From contig CAVSGL010000012.1 in assembly GCA_963727465.1 (NCBI GenBank), positions 372,001 to 436,000 of the forward strand: DNA of 64,000 bases, written 5' to 3'. Below are positions 1 to 8,018 of this stretch, piece after piece. The DNA is from VRUE01 sp963727465. GTDB taxonomy: Bacteria > Actinomycetota > Thermoleophilia > Solirubrobacterales > 70-9. The notes beneath the pieces were generated by a model. That model ran no database searches. It was given only the letters and a program-made list of their open reading frames with translations, and was not told the origin of the DNA. A program made the position numbers and the translations under genes. The number at the start of each line of letters is the position of its first letter. Positions within the stretch are counted from its first letter, which is position 1.

Positions 1-1033
1 GGACCTCGTTGGTCCCGGCGGGGTTCTTGATCAGCAGAATCGAGAGCTGCCGGGAGTCGACGGGGATCGTCTCGACGCGGCCGAACGCCCCCTTTGCCGC
101 CGCCAGCGCCGGGGCGATTCGCTCCGCCGCCAGGCCGAGCTCGAGCCCGCCGGCGATCGCCGCGAGCGCGTTGTAGGCGTTGTAGAGGCCGGGCAGCGGC
201 AGCTCGACCTCGAGCTCGCCGGCCGGCGAGCGGACGCTCAGCGTCGAGCCGCGCATCCCGTGCAGCTCGATCCGCGTCGCCGCCACGTCGGGCCGCGGCC
301 TCGAGGCTCCGCAGTTGGGACAGGCGTAGTGGCCGAGGTGACCGACGAAGGCGCGGTCGTAGACGTAGGGGTGCCCGCAGCGGCGGCAGTGCTTGGCGTC
401 GAAGGCATGCTGGAGCTCGGGCAGCGCCTGGCGCTCGTCGTCGATGCCGAAGTAGAGGACGCCGTCGCGGCGGGCGCCGTCGGGGTCGCGGCCGAGGTCG
501 GCGACGAGCGGGTCGTCGGCATTGAGCGCGAAGCGCGTGCGCCCCGTGTGCGCGGCGACGGTCTCCGCCCAGCGGTCGGCCAGCGCCTCGGTCTCGCCGT
601 AGCGGTCGAGCTGGTCGCGGAAGAGGTTGCCGAGCACGATCGTCGACGGCTCGAGCTCACCGGCCACCTGGGGGAGCCAGGCCTCGTCGACCTCGAACAG
701 GCCCTCGCGGCCGTCCTGCTCGAGCAGCGCGGTGGCGATGCCCCAGGTCATGTTGGAGCCGGCCCGGTTGTGCACCGGCGCACGGCCCTCGGCGGTGAGC
801 AGCGCCGCCAGCAGGCCCGCGGTCGTGGTCTTGCCGTTGGTCGCGCTGATCAGCGTCGCGCCGCGGTCGAGGCGCGAGCCGAGCCGGGCGATCGCGTGGC
901 GGTCCATGCGCAGCAGCACCCGGCCGGGCAGGGTGGTACCGCCGCCGCGGCCGCTGGCGCGGCTGGCGCCGCCGACCGCGCGGGCGAGCAGGCGCTTGGC
1001 GCCGAACAGCGCGCCGCCGCCGTTCTCGCTCAA
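1..1033 (-). CDS. murT: Lipid II isoglutaminyl synthase ATP-binding subunit MurT (partial, 3' end off the window)
   Basis: Mur-ligase-like subunit that, with the glutaminase GatD, amidates the D-Glu of lipid II in the cytoplasm. Visible are a P-loop SATNGKTTT at about residues 63-71, a Cys4 zinc knuckle (CRRC near 213, CPNC near 238) that sets MurT apart from ordinary Mur ligases, and KNPAGTNEV at the window edge, where the family continues into its C-terminal domain. The start is TTG and shares two bases with the TGA of the lipid kinase gene upstream (TTGA), so coupled translation is likely. gatD would be expected just outside the left edge. The family call is firm; the length is unknown because the gene is cut. 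Confidence 0.9.
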   Translation of the reverse strand, partial: MSENGGGALFGAKRLLARAVGGASRASGRGGGTTLPGRVLLRMDRHAIARLGSRLDRGATLISATNGKTTTAGLLAALLTAEGRAPVHNRAGSNMTWGIATALLEQDGREGLFEVDEAWLPQVAGELEPSTIVLGNLFRDQLDRYGETEALADRWAETVAAHTGRTRFALNADDPLVADLGRDPDGARRDGVLYFGIDDERQALPELQHAFDAKHCRRCGHPYVYDRAFVGHLGHYACPNCGASRPRPDVAATRIELHGMRGSTLSVRSPAGELEVELPLPGLYNAYNALAAIAGGLELGLAAERIAPALAAAKGAFGRVETIPVDSRQLSILLIKNPAGTNEV

Positions 1034-1926
1034 TCCCCGTCCCGGGGCGGGACGATCACGCTCAGCGCCCGGGGCAGCACGCGCAGCGTGGCGGGCAGGT
1101 CGGTGAGGTGCTCGCCGTCGGCGTAGACGGGGAAGGGACGGCTGGCGCTCAGCTCGAGCCGCGGGGCGCGGAACACGCGCACCTCATCCTCCTCGACGTG
1201 GGTGCCCTTGAACACCTTCGGCAGGTTAGCCAGGAAGCGCAGCTTGCCGACCTCGCCGACGGTGACCACGTCGAATTCGCCGTCGTCGAGCTCGGCGTCC
1301 GGCGCGATGAACATGCCGCCGCCGAACGCCCTGCTGTTGGCGACCGCGATCGAGTAGCCGGTGAAGCGCTCGCGTCGCTCGCCGGCGACGATCGTGAAGC
1401 GGGCCGACTTCCAGCCGAACAGCGTGCGGATGCCCGAGTAGGCGTAGACGAGATTGCCGCGCAGCCACCTGGTCTGGTTGGCCCGCTCGTTGGCGATGGA
1501 GTCGAAGCCGACGCTGACGATGCCGAGGAAGCGCCTGCCGTTGACCTCGCCGACGTCGATGCTGCGCAGCGCGCGCCTCGCGAGGGTCGCGGCGGCGGCG
1601 TCGGGCTCGGTCGGCAGACCGAGCACGCGGGCGAGGTCGTTGCCGCGCCCACCGGGCACGATCCCGAGCGGGGTCTCGGAGCCGGCGAGGGCGCCGCCGA
1701 CGGCGCCGGTCAGGCCGTCGCCGCTGACGACGACCGGGATCTCGCCCGCCTCGGCCGCCCGGAGCGCCCGCTCGACTCCGTCCCCGAGGCCGCGCGTGCG
1801 CTCGACCCGGAAGGAGACGCGGCGGGCGTCGAGCTCCCGCTCGAGCCGCGGAAGCAGCTTCAGCGTGCGGCCGTGAGCCGAGGCCGGATTGACCAGCAGC
1901 GCCAGCGGCATCTCGTCGACTCCCAT
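1030..1926 (-). CDS. Diacylglycerol kinase / YegS-type lipid kinase family protein
   Basis: A 298-residue DAGK-catalytic-family protein that would phosphorylate a lipid alcohol such as diacylglycerol at the membrane. Seen: N-terminal LLVNPASAHGR (about residues 10-20), a nucleotide-binding SGDGLTGAVGG replacing the usual GGDGTxxEV, PGGRGNDLARVLG (about 91-103), and GFDSIANER in the substrate domain. Asp in the SGDG loop is kept, but Thr and Glu of the usual motif are altered, so activity or substrate may differ. ATG start at 1926; ATG six codons further in is an alternative. It overlaps murT by 4 nt, a pairing that hints at an envelope role. The exact substrate cannot be read from the sequence. 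Confidence 0.85.
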   Translation of the reverse strand: MGVDEMPLALLVNPASAHGRTLKLLPRLERELDARRVSFRVERTRGLGDGVERALRAAEAGEIPVVVSGDGLTGAVGGALAGSETPLGIVPGGRGNDLARVLGLPTEPDAAAATLARRALRSIDVGEVNGRRFLGIVSVGFDSIANERANQTRWLRGNLVYAYSGIRTLFGWKSARFTIVAGERRERFTGYSIAVANSRAFGGGMFIAPDAELDDGEFDVVTVGEVGKLRFLANLPKVFKGTHVEEDEVRVFRAPRLELSASRPFPVYADGEHLTDLPATLRVLPRALSVIVPPRDGD

Positions 1927-1939
1927 CGCGAGCGCCAGC

Positions 1940-2413
1940 CTAGTCGGCCCCGGTGCGGGCGGGGGCGAGCCGGAAGAGCTGAAAGCGCTCGCCCTCGGCT
2001 TCGCCGACCTCGAGCGGGTCGAAACGGCGGCCGCCGAGCCGCCAGTCGAGCCAGCGCCAGCGGCCGACCAGGATCAGGTGGCCGCCGGACCGCAGCACGC
2101 GAGCGAGCTCGCCAGGGTGGAGCCGGCCGCCCGCCTGGGCGACGAGGTCGAAATGGTCGTCCGGGTACGGGAGCCGCCGCGCCCGCCCCTGCTTGAAGGC
2201 GACGCGGCCCTCGGGGTCGAGGCCGACGCGGGCGACCGCTGCGTGGATCGCCTCCGCGGAGGGGTCGACCCCCCGGATTCGCGCCCCGGGGAACTCGCGA
2301 GCGAGGAAGAGCACCCCGTCGCCGTCGCCGCAACCGATCTCGAGAATCCGCTCGGGCAGGTCGCGCACGTGCAGGACCGCGGCGGCGAGCGCGGTGAGTT
2401 GGGGCGGTGGCAT
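1940..2413 (-). CDS. Class I SAM-dependent methyltransferase, small
   Basis: A 157-residue predicted methyltransferase. Motif I is EIGCGDGDG (about residues 22-30), followed by an acidic motif (RGVDPSAEA) and a motif IV-like FDLVAQAGG; the C-terminal half is short, so it is a minimal Rossmann-type enzyme. ATG start at 2413 is chosen because everything upstream in this frame is antisense to the cyclophilin gene. It ends 13 nt before the lipid kinase start, on the same strand, so it probably heads the murT transcript. The substrate is unknown. Confidence 0.75.
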   Translation of the reverse strand: MPPPQLTALAAAVLHVRDLPERILEIGCGDGDGVLFLAREFPGARIRGVDPSAEAIHAAVARVGLDPEGRVAFKQGRARRLPYPDDHFDLVAQAGGRLHPGELARVLRSGGHLILVGRWRWLDWRLGGRRFDPLEVGEAEGERFQLFRLAPARTGAD

Positions 2414-2425
2414 TGCCCGATCATC

Positions 2426-2431
2426 TAGGAT
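2426..2431 (+). promoter_or_regulatory. -10 hexamer TAGGAT, leaderless pattern, cyclophilin gene
   Basis: TAGGAT lies 9 nt before the GTG start at 2441 with no ribosome-binding site between, the spacing expected for a leaderless transcript. Confidence 0.55.
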
Positions 2432-2440
2432 TTCCCGCGC

Positions 2441-3118
2441 GTGGAGGGGACTTCGGACCGCAACAAGTGGATCGCGCTCGGCGTCTTCGCGCTGATCGCG
2501 GCCGCCATCGTGGCGGCGATCCTGATCGCACGCGGCGGCAGCGGCGACTCGGGTGCCGCCGCCGGCGCTTCGGGATGCCGCAAGGTCGAAGCGCCGCAGC
2601 CGAAGAAGGTCAGCTACAAGGCGCCGAAGCAGACGGTGAAGAAGGGCGAGAAGCTGACCGCGACGGTGAAGACGAGCTGCGGCAGCTTCGAGATCGCCCT
2701 GGCGACCGGGCAGGCGCCGAAGACGGTCAACTCGTTCGTCTTCCTCGCCGACGAAGGCTTCTACGACAACCTCACCTTCCATCGCGTCGCGCCCGGATTC
2801 GTGATCCAGGGCGGCGACCCGCTCGGCACCGGCACCGGCGGCCCCGGCTACAGCGTCGACGAGCCTCCGCCCGGCAACTTCGCCTACACGAAAGGCGTCG
2901 TCGCGATGGCGAAGAGCCAGGCCGAGCCGCCGGGCCGCTCGGGCAGCCAGTTCTTCGTCGTGCTCGCCGCCGACGCCGGGTTGCCCCCCGAATACGCTCT
3001 CGTCGGCCGCGTGAACAAGGGTTTCGGCGTGGTCGAACGGATCGGCCGGCTCGGCACCCCGGAAGAAAAACCGAAACAGACCGTTCTGATCGAAGAGATC
3101 TCGATCGAGAAGGGCTGA
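2441..3118 (+). CDS. Membrane-anchored peptidyl-prolyl cis-trans isomerase, cyclophilin type
   Basis: A 225-residue protein with a single N-terminal membrane segment (about residues 10-30), a Gly/Ser-rich linker, and a cyclophilin domain from about residue 72. Core motifs are FHRVAPGFVIQGGDP (113-127) and SGSQFFV (168-174). It would catalyse prolyl isomerization of exported proteins on the outer face of the membrane. GTG start at 2441 is set by the upstream -10 hexamer and by the Asp-Arg-Asn-Lys charge cluster before the membrane helix. It opens a plus-strand run of thiol and folding genes. There is no lipobox, so anchoring is by the helix rather than by lipid. Confidence 0.9.
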   Translation: MEGTSDRNKWIALGVFALIAAAIVAAILIARGGSGDSGAAAGASGCRKVEAPQPKKVSYKAPKQTVKKGEKLTATVKTSCGSFEIALATGQAPKTVNSFVFLADEGFYDNLTFHRVAPGFVIQGGDPLGTGTGGPGYSVDEPPPGNFAYTKGVVAMAKSQAEPPGRSGSQFFVVLAADAGLPPEYALVGRVNKGFGVVERIGRLGTPEEKPKQTVLIEEISIEKG

Positions 3119-3126
3119 CTCAGGCG

Positions 3127-3152
3127 AAGCCGGCGCGGGCCCGCGCCGGCTT
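3127..3152. terminator. GC-rich perfect palindrome after the cyclophilin gene
   Basis: Two 13-nt arms, AAGCCGGCGCGGG and its exact complement, abut directly 9 nt after the cyclophilin stop codon. A terminator or transcript-end hairpin is likely; there is no T-run after it. Confidence 0.6.
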
Positions 3153-3224
3153 GGCCAGCTGAAGCGCCAGGCGTGGGGGAGGAGGGCGCGTGGGCCGCTC
3201 AGCCAGGGCGTGAGGACCGGACAG

Positions 3225-3230
3225 TAATCT
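3225..3230 (+). promoter_or_regulatory. -10 hexamer TAATCT, leaderless pattern, peroxiredoxin gene
   Basis: TAATCT is followed by 7 nt and the ATG at 3238. The intervening bases are pyrimidine-rich with no Shine-Dalgarno. Confidence 0.6.
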
Positions 3231-3237
3231 CCCTCTC

Positions 3238-3738
3238 ATGGCGAAGGTGGACGTGGGGGACGCGGCTCCGGATTTCGAACTGCCCGGCACGGGCGGCAGG
3301 ACCTACGGGCTCTCCGAGCTGAGGGGCCGGAACGTGGTGCTCGCCTTCTATCCCGGCGACGCGACGCGGGTCTGCACCGCCCAGTTCTGCTCCTACCGCG
3401 ACAACGGCGACCGGCTCGACCGGCTCGACGCGGTCGTGCTCGGGATCTCGCCGCAGTCGGTCGACTCGCACGAGCGCTGGGCGCAGGAGCAGAGCCTCAA
3501 CGTGCCGCTGCTCGCCGACGAGGACCTGGCCGTGAGCAAGGCCTACGGTGTCACCGGCTGGGTCGGACCGCTCGGCAGGCTCGCCGGCCTCGACGACACG
3601 CCGGGCGGCCGCTACGTCATGCGCTCGATCTTCGTCATCGACGGCGAGGGGGTCGTTCGCTACCGGCATGTCTCCCGCACGAGCGCCGGCTTCCAGACGG
3701 TCGACGACATCGAACGGGCCGTTACCGCGCTGGCTTGA
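3238..3738 (+). CDS. Peroxiredoxin, AhpC/TSA family, BCP-like
   Basis: A 166-residue cytoplasmic thiol peroxidase. The peroxidatic Cys46 sits in TRVCTAQFC and Cys51 five residues later is the usual resolving Cys of atypical 2-Cys BCP-type peroxiredoxins. The canonical PxxxT/SxxC context is modified to GDATRVC. A thioredoxin-fold core follows to the C-terminus, with the full expected length. The ATG at 3238 has a leaderless -10. The neighbouring DsbA/VKOR and CcdA genes also act on thiols, but shared regulation is only inferred. Confident on family, not on physiological peroxide substrate. Confidence 0.88.
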   Translation: MAKVDVGDAAPDFELPGTGGRTYGLSELRGRNVVLAFYPGDATRVCTAQFCSYRDNGDRLDRLDAVVLGISPQSVDSHERWAQEQSLNVPLLADEDLAVSKAYGVTGWVGPLGRLAGLDDTPGGRYVMRSIFVIDGEGVVRYRHVSRTSAGFQTVDDIERAVTALA

Positions 3739-4583
3739 CCGGCTCGTCTTCGGAGCAGCCACGGCAGTTCGCCACCGCCGGGCCGCCGCGAATCCGCGGC
3801 GAGCTCGCGGGGGAGGGGCCGCCGGTGATCCTCTGCCACGGGGTGACGGCGACCCGCCGCTACGTGCTGCACGGCTCGCGAGCTCTGGAGCGCGCCGGTC
3901 ACACGGTCCTCAGCTACGACGCGCGCGGCCACGGCGAGTCCGACCCCGCGCCGCCGGGCCAGGGTTATGGATACCCGGAGCTGGTCGACGACCTGGAGGG
4001 AATCGTGGCGGAGATCCTCGGCGAGGGGCGCTTTGTCCTCGGCGGCCACTCGATGGGCGCGCACACGACGATCGCCTACGCGCTGCGGAGCCCCGATCGC
4101 CTCGCGGGCATCGTCGTAATCGGCCCGACCTACATGGGCGAGCCCGCGTCGGCCGAGACGCTCGCCTACTGGGACGGCCTCGCCGCGGCGCTGGAGAGCG
4201 GCGGGGTCGACGGCTTTGTCGACTACATCGGCCGCCATCAGGGCACCGGAGCCGCCTGGCGCGACTCGGTCCTGCGCTTCACCCGTGAGCGGATCGCGCG
4301 ACACGAGCGCCTCGATGCGGTCGCGGAGGCGCTGCGCCAGGTGCCGCGCTCGCGCCCGTTCGGGGGTCTCGCCGAATTGGGGTCGCTCGACATCCCGGCG
4401 CTGGTCGTCGCCAGCAACGACGAGGCCGACCCCGGCCACCCCCGCCATGTCGCCGAGGCATACACTGAGTTAATGCCGCAAGCAAAATTGATCGGTGAGG
4501 CGGCCGGGGAGTCGCCGCTCGCCTGGCAGGGGGGGAGGCTCTCGCGCGAGGTCGCCTCCTTCTGCGCCGGACTGGGGGATTAG
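3735..4583 (+). CDS. Alpha/beta hydrolase fold protein
   Basis: A 282-residue soluble alpha/beta hydrolase. Seen: oxyanion-region CHGVTATRR (about residues 34-42), YDARGHGESD (61-70) and the nucleophile elbow GGHSMGA with Ser106. The usual C-terminal catalytic His is not obvious: the late segment reads GESPLAWQGG and the only nearby His residues are in DPGHPRH (about 239), so the triad may be rearranged. The TTG start overlaps the peroxiredoxin stop as TTGA, implying coupled translation. The substrate is unknown. Confidence 0.8.
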   Translation: MTGSSSEQPRQFATAGPPRIRGELAGEGPPVILCHGVTATRRYVLHGSRALERAGHTVLSYDARGHGESDPAPPGQGYGYPELVDDLEGIVAEILGEGRFVLGGHSMGAHTTIAYALRSPDRLAGIVVIGPTYMGEPASAETLAYWDGLAAALESGGVDGFVDYIGRHQGTGAAWRDSVLRFTRERIARHERLDAVAEALRQVPRSRPFGGLAELGSLDIPALVVASNDEADPGHPRHVAEAYTELMPQAKLIGEAAGESPLAWQGGRLSREVASFCAGLGD

Positions 4584-4604
4584 CTTGTCTGAAGGCGGGT
4601 CGGC

Positions 4605-4610
4605 TACCGT
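4605..4610 (+). promoter_or_regulatory. -10 hexamer TACCGT, leaderless pattern, VKOR gene
   Basis: TACCGT lies 7 nt before ATG 4618 in the 34-nt gap after the hydrolase gene; no Shine-Dalgarno is seen. Confidence 0.55.
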
Positions 4611-4617
4611 TCCGCCG

Positions 4618-5049
4618 ATGAGACTGCCTGCGGAGGGGACGTTGCGGATCATCGCGACCGTGATCGCGGCGCTCGGCATCGGCGTCGCGACCTACATCAC
4701 GATCGCCGACTCCGGCGGGGGCGCGCCGGTCTGCGTGGCCGGTGGGGGCGGCTGCGAGACCGTGGCCGAAAGCACCTACTCGCACGTCTTCGGCGTCAAC
4801 ATCGCCGTCTTCGGAGTCGTCGGTTACGTGCTGCTGTTGACCGCCTCGCTGCTGCGCGGCGACGTGGGTCGGATGGGCGGTTTCGGCGTCTCGCTGCTCG
4901 GCTTCGGCTACAGCGTCTACCTGACCTATCTGGAGGTGTTCAAGATCGAAGCGATCTGCCAGTGGTGCGTGGCCAGCGCCACCCTGATGACGATCCTCTT
5001 CTGCTTGAATGCCGTGCGCATGGTTGGCTATGTGGGGAAACCGGCGTGA
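4618..5049 (+). CDS. Vitamin K epoxide reductase (VKOR) family protein
   Basis: A 143-residue polytopic membrane protein with four predicted helices. The redox centre CQWC is at residues 114-117, and the loop pair Cys39/Cys46 (CVAGGGGC) fits the electron-shuttling cysteines of bacterial VKOR. Members of this family re-oxidize a DsbA-like partner using quinone. The next gene encodes exactly such a partner and overlaps this stop by GTGA, so the two form a disulfide-forming module facing outside the membrane. ATG 4618 is chosen over an upstream in-frame ATG because it follows a leaderless -10 and starts the first helix correctly. Confidence 0.9.
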   Translation: MRLPAEGTLRIIATVIAALGIGVATYITIADSGGGAPVCVAGGGGCETVAESTYSHVFGVNIAVFGVVGYVLLLTASLLRGDVGRMGGFGVSLLGFGYSVYLTYLEVFKIEAICQWCVASATLMTILFCLNAVRMVGYVGKPA

Positions 5050-5810
5050 GCGGCAAAAACGCCCGAGAGGCGCGCCGCGAAGAGCGGCTTCAGGCCGAAA
5101 GCGAGGGCGAGGCGCAGGAACGGCGCAAGCGGCTGCTTCAGATCGGCAGCGCCGCCGTCTTCCTGGCGGTCGTCGTGGTTGCTGTGCTGATCGTGATCAG
5201 CTCGAACAGCGGCAGCGGCGGCGACACCAACCTCGAGGACGTCGGGCTCGTCAAGCAGCAGCTGAAGGGCATTCCGCAGAACGGCCTGACCCTCGGCGAC
5301 CCGACCGCCGCGGTGACGCTGTATGAGTTCGGCGACCTCCAGTGCCCGGTCTGCAAGGCCTTTTCCGAAGAAATCATCCCCGAAGTGATCGAAAACCAGG
5401 TCAAGGTCGGCGAAGCGAAGCTCGAATTCCGCAACTTCCCGATCATCAGCCAGGAATCGTTCCCCGCCGCCGCCGCCGCGATCGCCGCCGGCAACCAGGG
5501 CCGGGGCTGGAACTTCATCGAGCTCTTCTACCGCAACCAGGGCCAGGAGGCGTCGGGATACGTGACCGACGAATTCCTCACCGAAATCGCCAAGGGCGCC
5601 GGGGTCCCGGACATCGGCAGGTGGAACCAGGAACGCAAGAGCTCCAAGCTCACGGGCGAAGTCGAAAGCACCTACAAGGAAGCGCAGCAGCTGGGCTTCA
5701 CCGGCACGCCGTCGTTCGCGGTCGAAGGCCCCGGCACGAAGGGCAAGAAGACCCTCGGCACGCCCAGCGAAGCGGGCATCCTCGAAGAAGCGATCGAAGA
5801 AGCCTCCTGA
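5046..5810 (+). CDS. DsbA-family membrane-anchored thiol oxidoreductase
   Basis: A 254-residue protein with a charged coiled-coil-like N-terminus (about 1-30), one membrane helix (about 31-52) and an extracytoplasmic thioredoxin fold. The active site is CPVC at 100-103 and the cis-Pro loop is TGTPSF near residue 220, as in DsbA. It would introduce disulfides into secreted proteins and be recharged by the VKOR-type protein encoded immediately upstream. GTG start at 5046 overlaps the VKOR stop by 4 nt; the longer upstream frame lies within VKOR and is not needed. High confidence in the fold and pairing. Confidence 0.92.
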   Translation: MSGKNAREARREERLQAESEGEAQERRKRLLQIGSAAVFLAVVVVAVLIVISSNSGSGGDTNLEDVGLVKQQLKGIPQNGLTLGDPTAAVTLYEFGDLQCPVCKAFSEEIIPEVIENQVKVGEAKLEFRNFPIISQESFPAAAAAIAAGNQGRGWNFIELFYRNQGQEASGYVTDEFLTEIAKGAGVPDIGRWNQERKSSKLTGEVESTYKEAQQLGFTGTPSFAVEGPGTKGKKTLGTPSEAGILEEAIEEAS

Positions 5811-5841
5811 GCCGGTCGCGCTCGGGTTTACATAACCACCA

Positions 5842-7320
5842 TTATCGTGCGTTCGGTCCAGGCTTGCGGGGCCGTGTCACGTGAACCCTGGCCCCGGCTC
5901 GCCCGCATCCCACCGTCCGAGCCAGCGCCCTGCGGGGTCGGTGTCCACGATGAAGTCTCGCCCTGATCCGCGCCCTGCCGTGCCGGTCGGTTTGCGCCCG
6001 GTGCCCGGCGAAGCGCAGCGTCGCGCCCTGCCGGCAGGAGCTCCCGGCGCCGAGAACGCGGAAGCGGAACTCACGCCACCGGCCCGGCCGCACCCGGCGC
6101 GGGCGCACGAGCAGCCGCACCCTTCGCCCGTTGCTCCCCTGGGCGCTGGTTTCGCCGCCAGGTGGGATCGGGCTCCCGTTCCCGCTCGTTTCTCCTGAGA
6201 GGCAATCGGGACGGCTGAAGACGTCGGCGCCGAAGCCGACCGGCCCATCCGCGGCGGCGTTCGCGAGACGCGGCAGGCCGAAGTTGTCCTCGACCCAGCG
6301 CAGCAGCGAGTAGTGGTTGTAGGGCGCCTCGCTGACGGTTCCTGGCGCGATGCACGGGGACACCATCACCGCTCCGACCCGGCCGCCACCGGTTCCGGGG
6401 ATCGGGCCGCCGTTGTCGATCGTGTTGGGCCCGGTGGTCTCGCCGCAGCAGGACCCGGCGCTGAACGCTGACTCGTCGAAGATGGTGAGAATCGCCCCGT
6501 GATCGCGGTAGGCATGCGAGGCCTCGATCCTGGGCACCCACTCGCGCAGGAAGGCGTCGATTCCCGCGAAGCCGCCGGGCGAGGTTCCGTCTGCGCAGGT
6601 CTCGTCGTGCCCGTCGGCGCAGAGGTCCGGCGTGACGAAGGCGTATTCGGGCGTCGTCGCCGCGCTGGCGAGGTCGTCCGGGAGCCGGCTGAGGTCGACG
6701 ACGTTCGCATCGCAGCTGGGGCTGTCGACGATCGCGTGGAAGTAGACGAACGGGTTGTGGCGGACCGCGTACTGGTCGTCGGCGCGGGCGCTCTGCGTCG
6801 TGTCGGGCTGGCCGATTTCGGGATGGCGGCAGGTCGCCGGTTCCCCACTGCCGACCGCGTTGCCCATGTCCTGCATGTAGGCGCGCCAGCTGTGGCCGGA
6901 TTCCTCGAGCTGGTTGGCGACGGTCCGCACGCCGCTCGGCAAGACGCACCCCTGGCCAACCGCGACGCCGTCTGAACCGATGATGCCCGGCGTCATCTCG
7001 CTGAAGACCGGGCAGTCGGCCTGGGTCTCGACGTTCGGCGGCTGTCCGCTGATCAGCGCGATGTAGTTGTCGAGGCTTCGGTGGCCGATCCCGTAGTAAT
7101 TGGGGATGAAGGCGCCGGAATCGCGCATAGTCATGCCGAGATACGGGGCCGGCGGTTCGGGGCCGAAGGTTCCCTCGGCGTCCTCGTTCTCGAGCGCGAT
7201 CAGGAACAGGTGGGCGATGTGCGGCACCTCCGGCGCAGCCGCAGCCGGCCCGGCCGCGGTGAGCGCCGCGACCGCCAGCGCGAGCAGCGTTGCGAGCGCG
7301 GCCGGGGCACGGGCGGTCAG
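5842..7320 (-). CDS. Secreted phosphoesterase-family protein (phospholipase C / acid phosphatase-like), apparent CTG start
   Basis: A predicted 492-residue exported phosphoesterase. The domain runs from HLFLIALENEDAEGTFG through IFDESAF and the C-terminal motif YNHYSLLRWVEDNFGLP typical of phosphoesterase-family enzymes, then about 100 Arg/Gly-rich residues that may form an Ig-like tail. The first ordinary start in frame (GTG 7227) would remove the signal peptide. The frame is open back to a stop at 7341-7343, and only CTG at 7320 starts an Arg-then-hydrophobic signal sequence ending in AAAA before PEV. AGGAGG lies 9 nt upstream of that CTG, inside the end of the methyltransferase gene. The natural substrate is unknown. 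Confidence 0.8.
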   Translation of the reverse strand: MTARAPAALATLLALAVAALTAAGPAAAAPEVPHIAHLFLIALENEDAEGTFGPEPPAPYLGMTMRDSGAFIPNYYGIGHRSLDNYIALISGQPPNVETQADCPVFSEMTPGIIGSDGVAVGQGCVLPSGVRTVANQLEESGHSWRAYMQDMGNAVGSGEPATCRHPEIGQPDTTQSARADDQYAVRHNPFVYFHAIVDSPSCDANVVDLSRLPDDLASAATTPEYAFVTPDLCADGHDETCADGTSPGGFAGIDAFLREWVPRIEASHAYRDHGAILTIFDESAFSAGSCCGETTGPNTIDNGGPIPGTGGGRVGAVMVSPCIAPGTVSEAPYNHYSLLRWVEDNFGLPRLANAAADGPVGFGADVFSRPDCLSGETSGNGSPIPPGGETSAQGSNGRRVRLLVRPRRVRPGRWREFRFRVLGAGSSCRQGATLRFAGHRAQTDRHGRARIRARLHRGHRPRRALARTVGCGRAGARVHVTRPRKPGPNAR

Positions 7321-7321
7321 A

Positions 7322-7978
7322 CTATTTTCCCTCCTGGGTCAGGGTGGCACGGCCCCAGACCAGCGGCTTGACGATCGGCGGGGACTTGGGCAGCTCGCCG
7401 TGGTCGACATGATCGACGCTGAGCGGCGAGGCTTCGATGTTGGCGACCGTGTCGCGATTGCAGTGGCAGCCGTCGCCGATGAACTTCCAGGGCCTTTCGA
7501 GGCGGTCCTGCCAGCGCGCGACGCCCGGGTCCTCGGCGCGCACGTGCTCGGCGAACAGAAGCCGTCCGCCCGGTTTGAGGATGCGCGCCGCCTCCGCGAG
7601 CGCCGCTGCGGGATCGGGGACCGTGCAGAGAACCAGCGTGAAGACCGCCGTGTCGAAGCTGTCGTCGGCGAACGGCAGCCGCTCGGCGCCCGCTTCGATC
7701 AGCTCGACACTGGAACCCTGGGCGGCGATTTTCTCGCGCAGCCGCTTGCTCATGTGCGGATCGGGCTCGGCCATCACCACTTCGGTCAGGCCGTCCGGGA
7801 AGAGGCCGAGGTTCGCGCCGGTGCCGGCGCCGATGTCGATCGTGCGTCCGCTTGCGGCGCTCAGCAGCTCGCGGCGCCGCTCGCGCATCCCGGCCTCCTC
7901 GGTTCCAGCGAGCAGCCGGTCGTACAGGGCCGAGAAGGCCCATCCCCAGGTCGCGTCGTAGATCCGTCCCATTGGCAT
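7322..7978 (-). CDS. Class I SAM-dependent methyltransferase, UbiE/METTL7-like
   Basis: A 218-residue methyltransferase with motif I DIGAGTGAN at residues 48-56, acidic residues in AEPDPHM, motif IV FDTAVFTLVLCTV and a post-motif LKPGGRLLFAEHV. The C-terminal region CHCNRDT resembles the lipid- or thiol-directed METTL7 group, but the substrate is not deducible. The 3' end carries the AGGAGG that appears to drive translation of the following phosphoesterase gene, so the two are coupled. The start (ATG 7978; ATG 7972 is also possible) follows a large inverted repeat by only 2 nt, with no Shine-Dalgarno, so initiation may be leaderless or controlled by that hairpin. Confidence 0.8.
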   Translation of the reverse strand: MPMGRIYDATWGWAFSALYDRLLAGTEEAGMRERRRELLSAASGRTIDIGAGTGANLGLFPDGLTEVVMAEPDPHMSKRLREKIAAQGSSVELIEAGAERLPFADDSFDTAVFTLVLCTVPDPAAALAEAARILKPGGRLLFAEHVRAEDPGVARWQDRLERPWKFIGDGCHCNRDTVANIEASPLSVDHVDHGELPKSPPIVKPLVWGRATLTQEGK

Positions 7979-7980
7979 CG

Positions 7981-8018
7981 TGAAGGATTGTGACCCCTAT
8001 CGGGGCCACAATCCTTCA
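7981..8018. promoter_or_regulatory. 17-bp-arm inverted repeat between SDR stop and methyltransferase start
   Basis: Arms TGAAGGATTGTGACCCC (7981-7997) and its complement (8002-8018) with one mismatch and a 4-nt loop. It lies 7 nt after the SDR stop and 2 nt before the methyltransferase ATG on the minus strand. It could terminate the SDR transcript, or be an operator overlapping a CACAAT -10 candidate for the leaderless downstream gene. Confidence 0.6.

Noticed and set aside
260..1126. Long open frame on the plus strand opposite murT
   Set aside because: Composition is Ala/Arg/Gly/Val-rich with no family motif; it is an antisense shadow of a high-GC gene. The same applies to long antisense frames at 9516-10307, 49104-51434 and 59587-61596.
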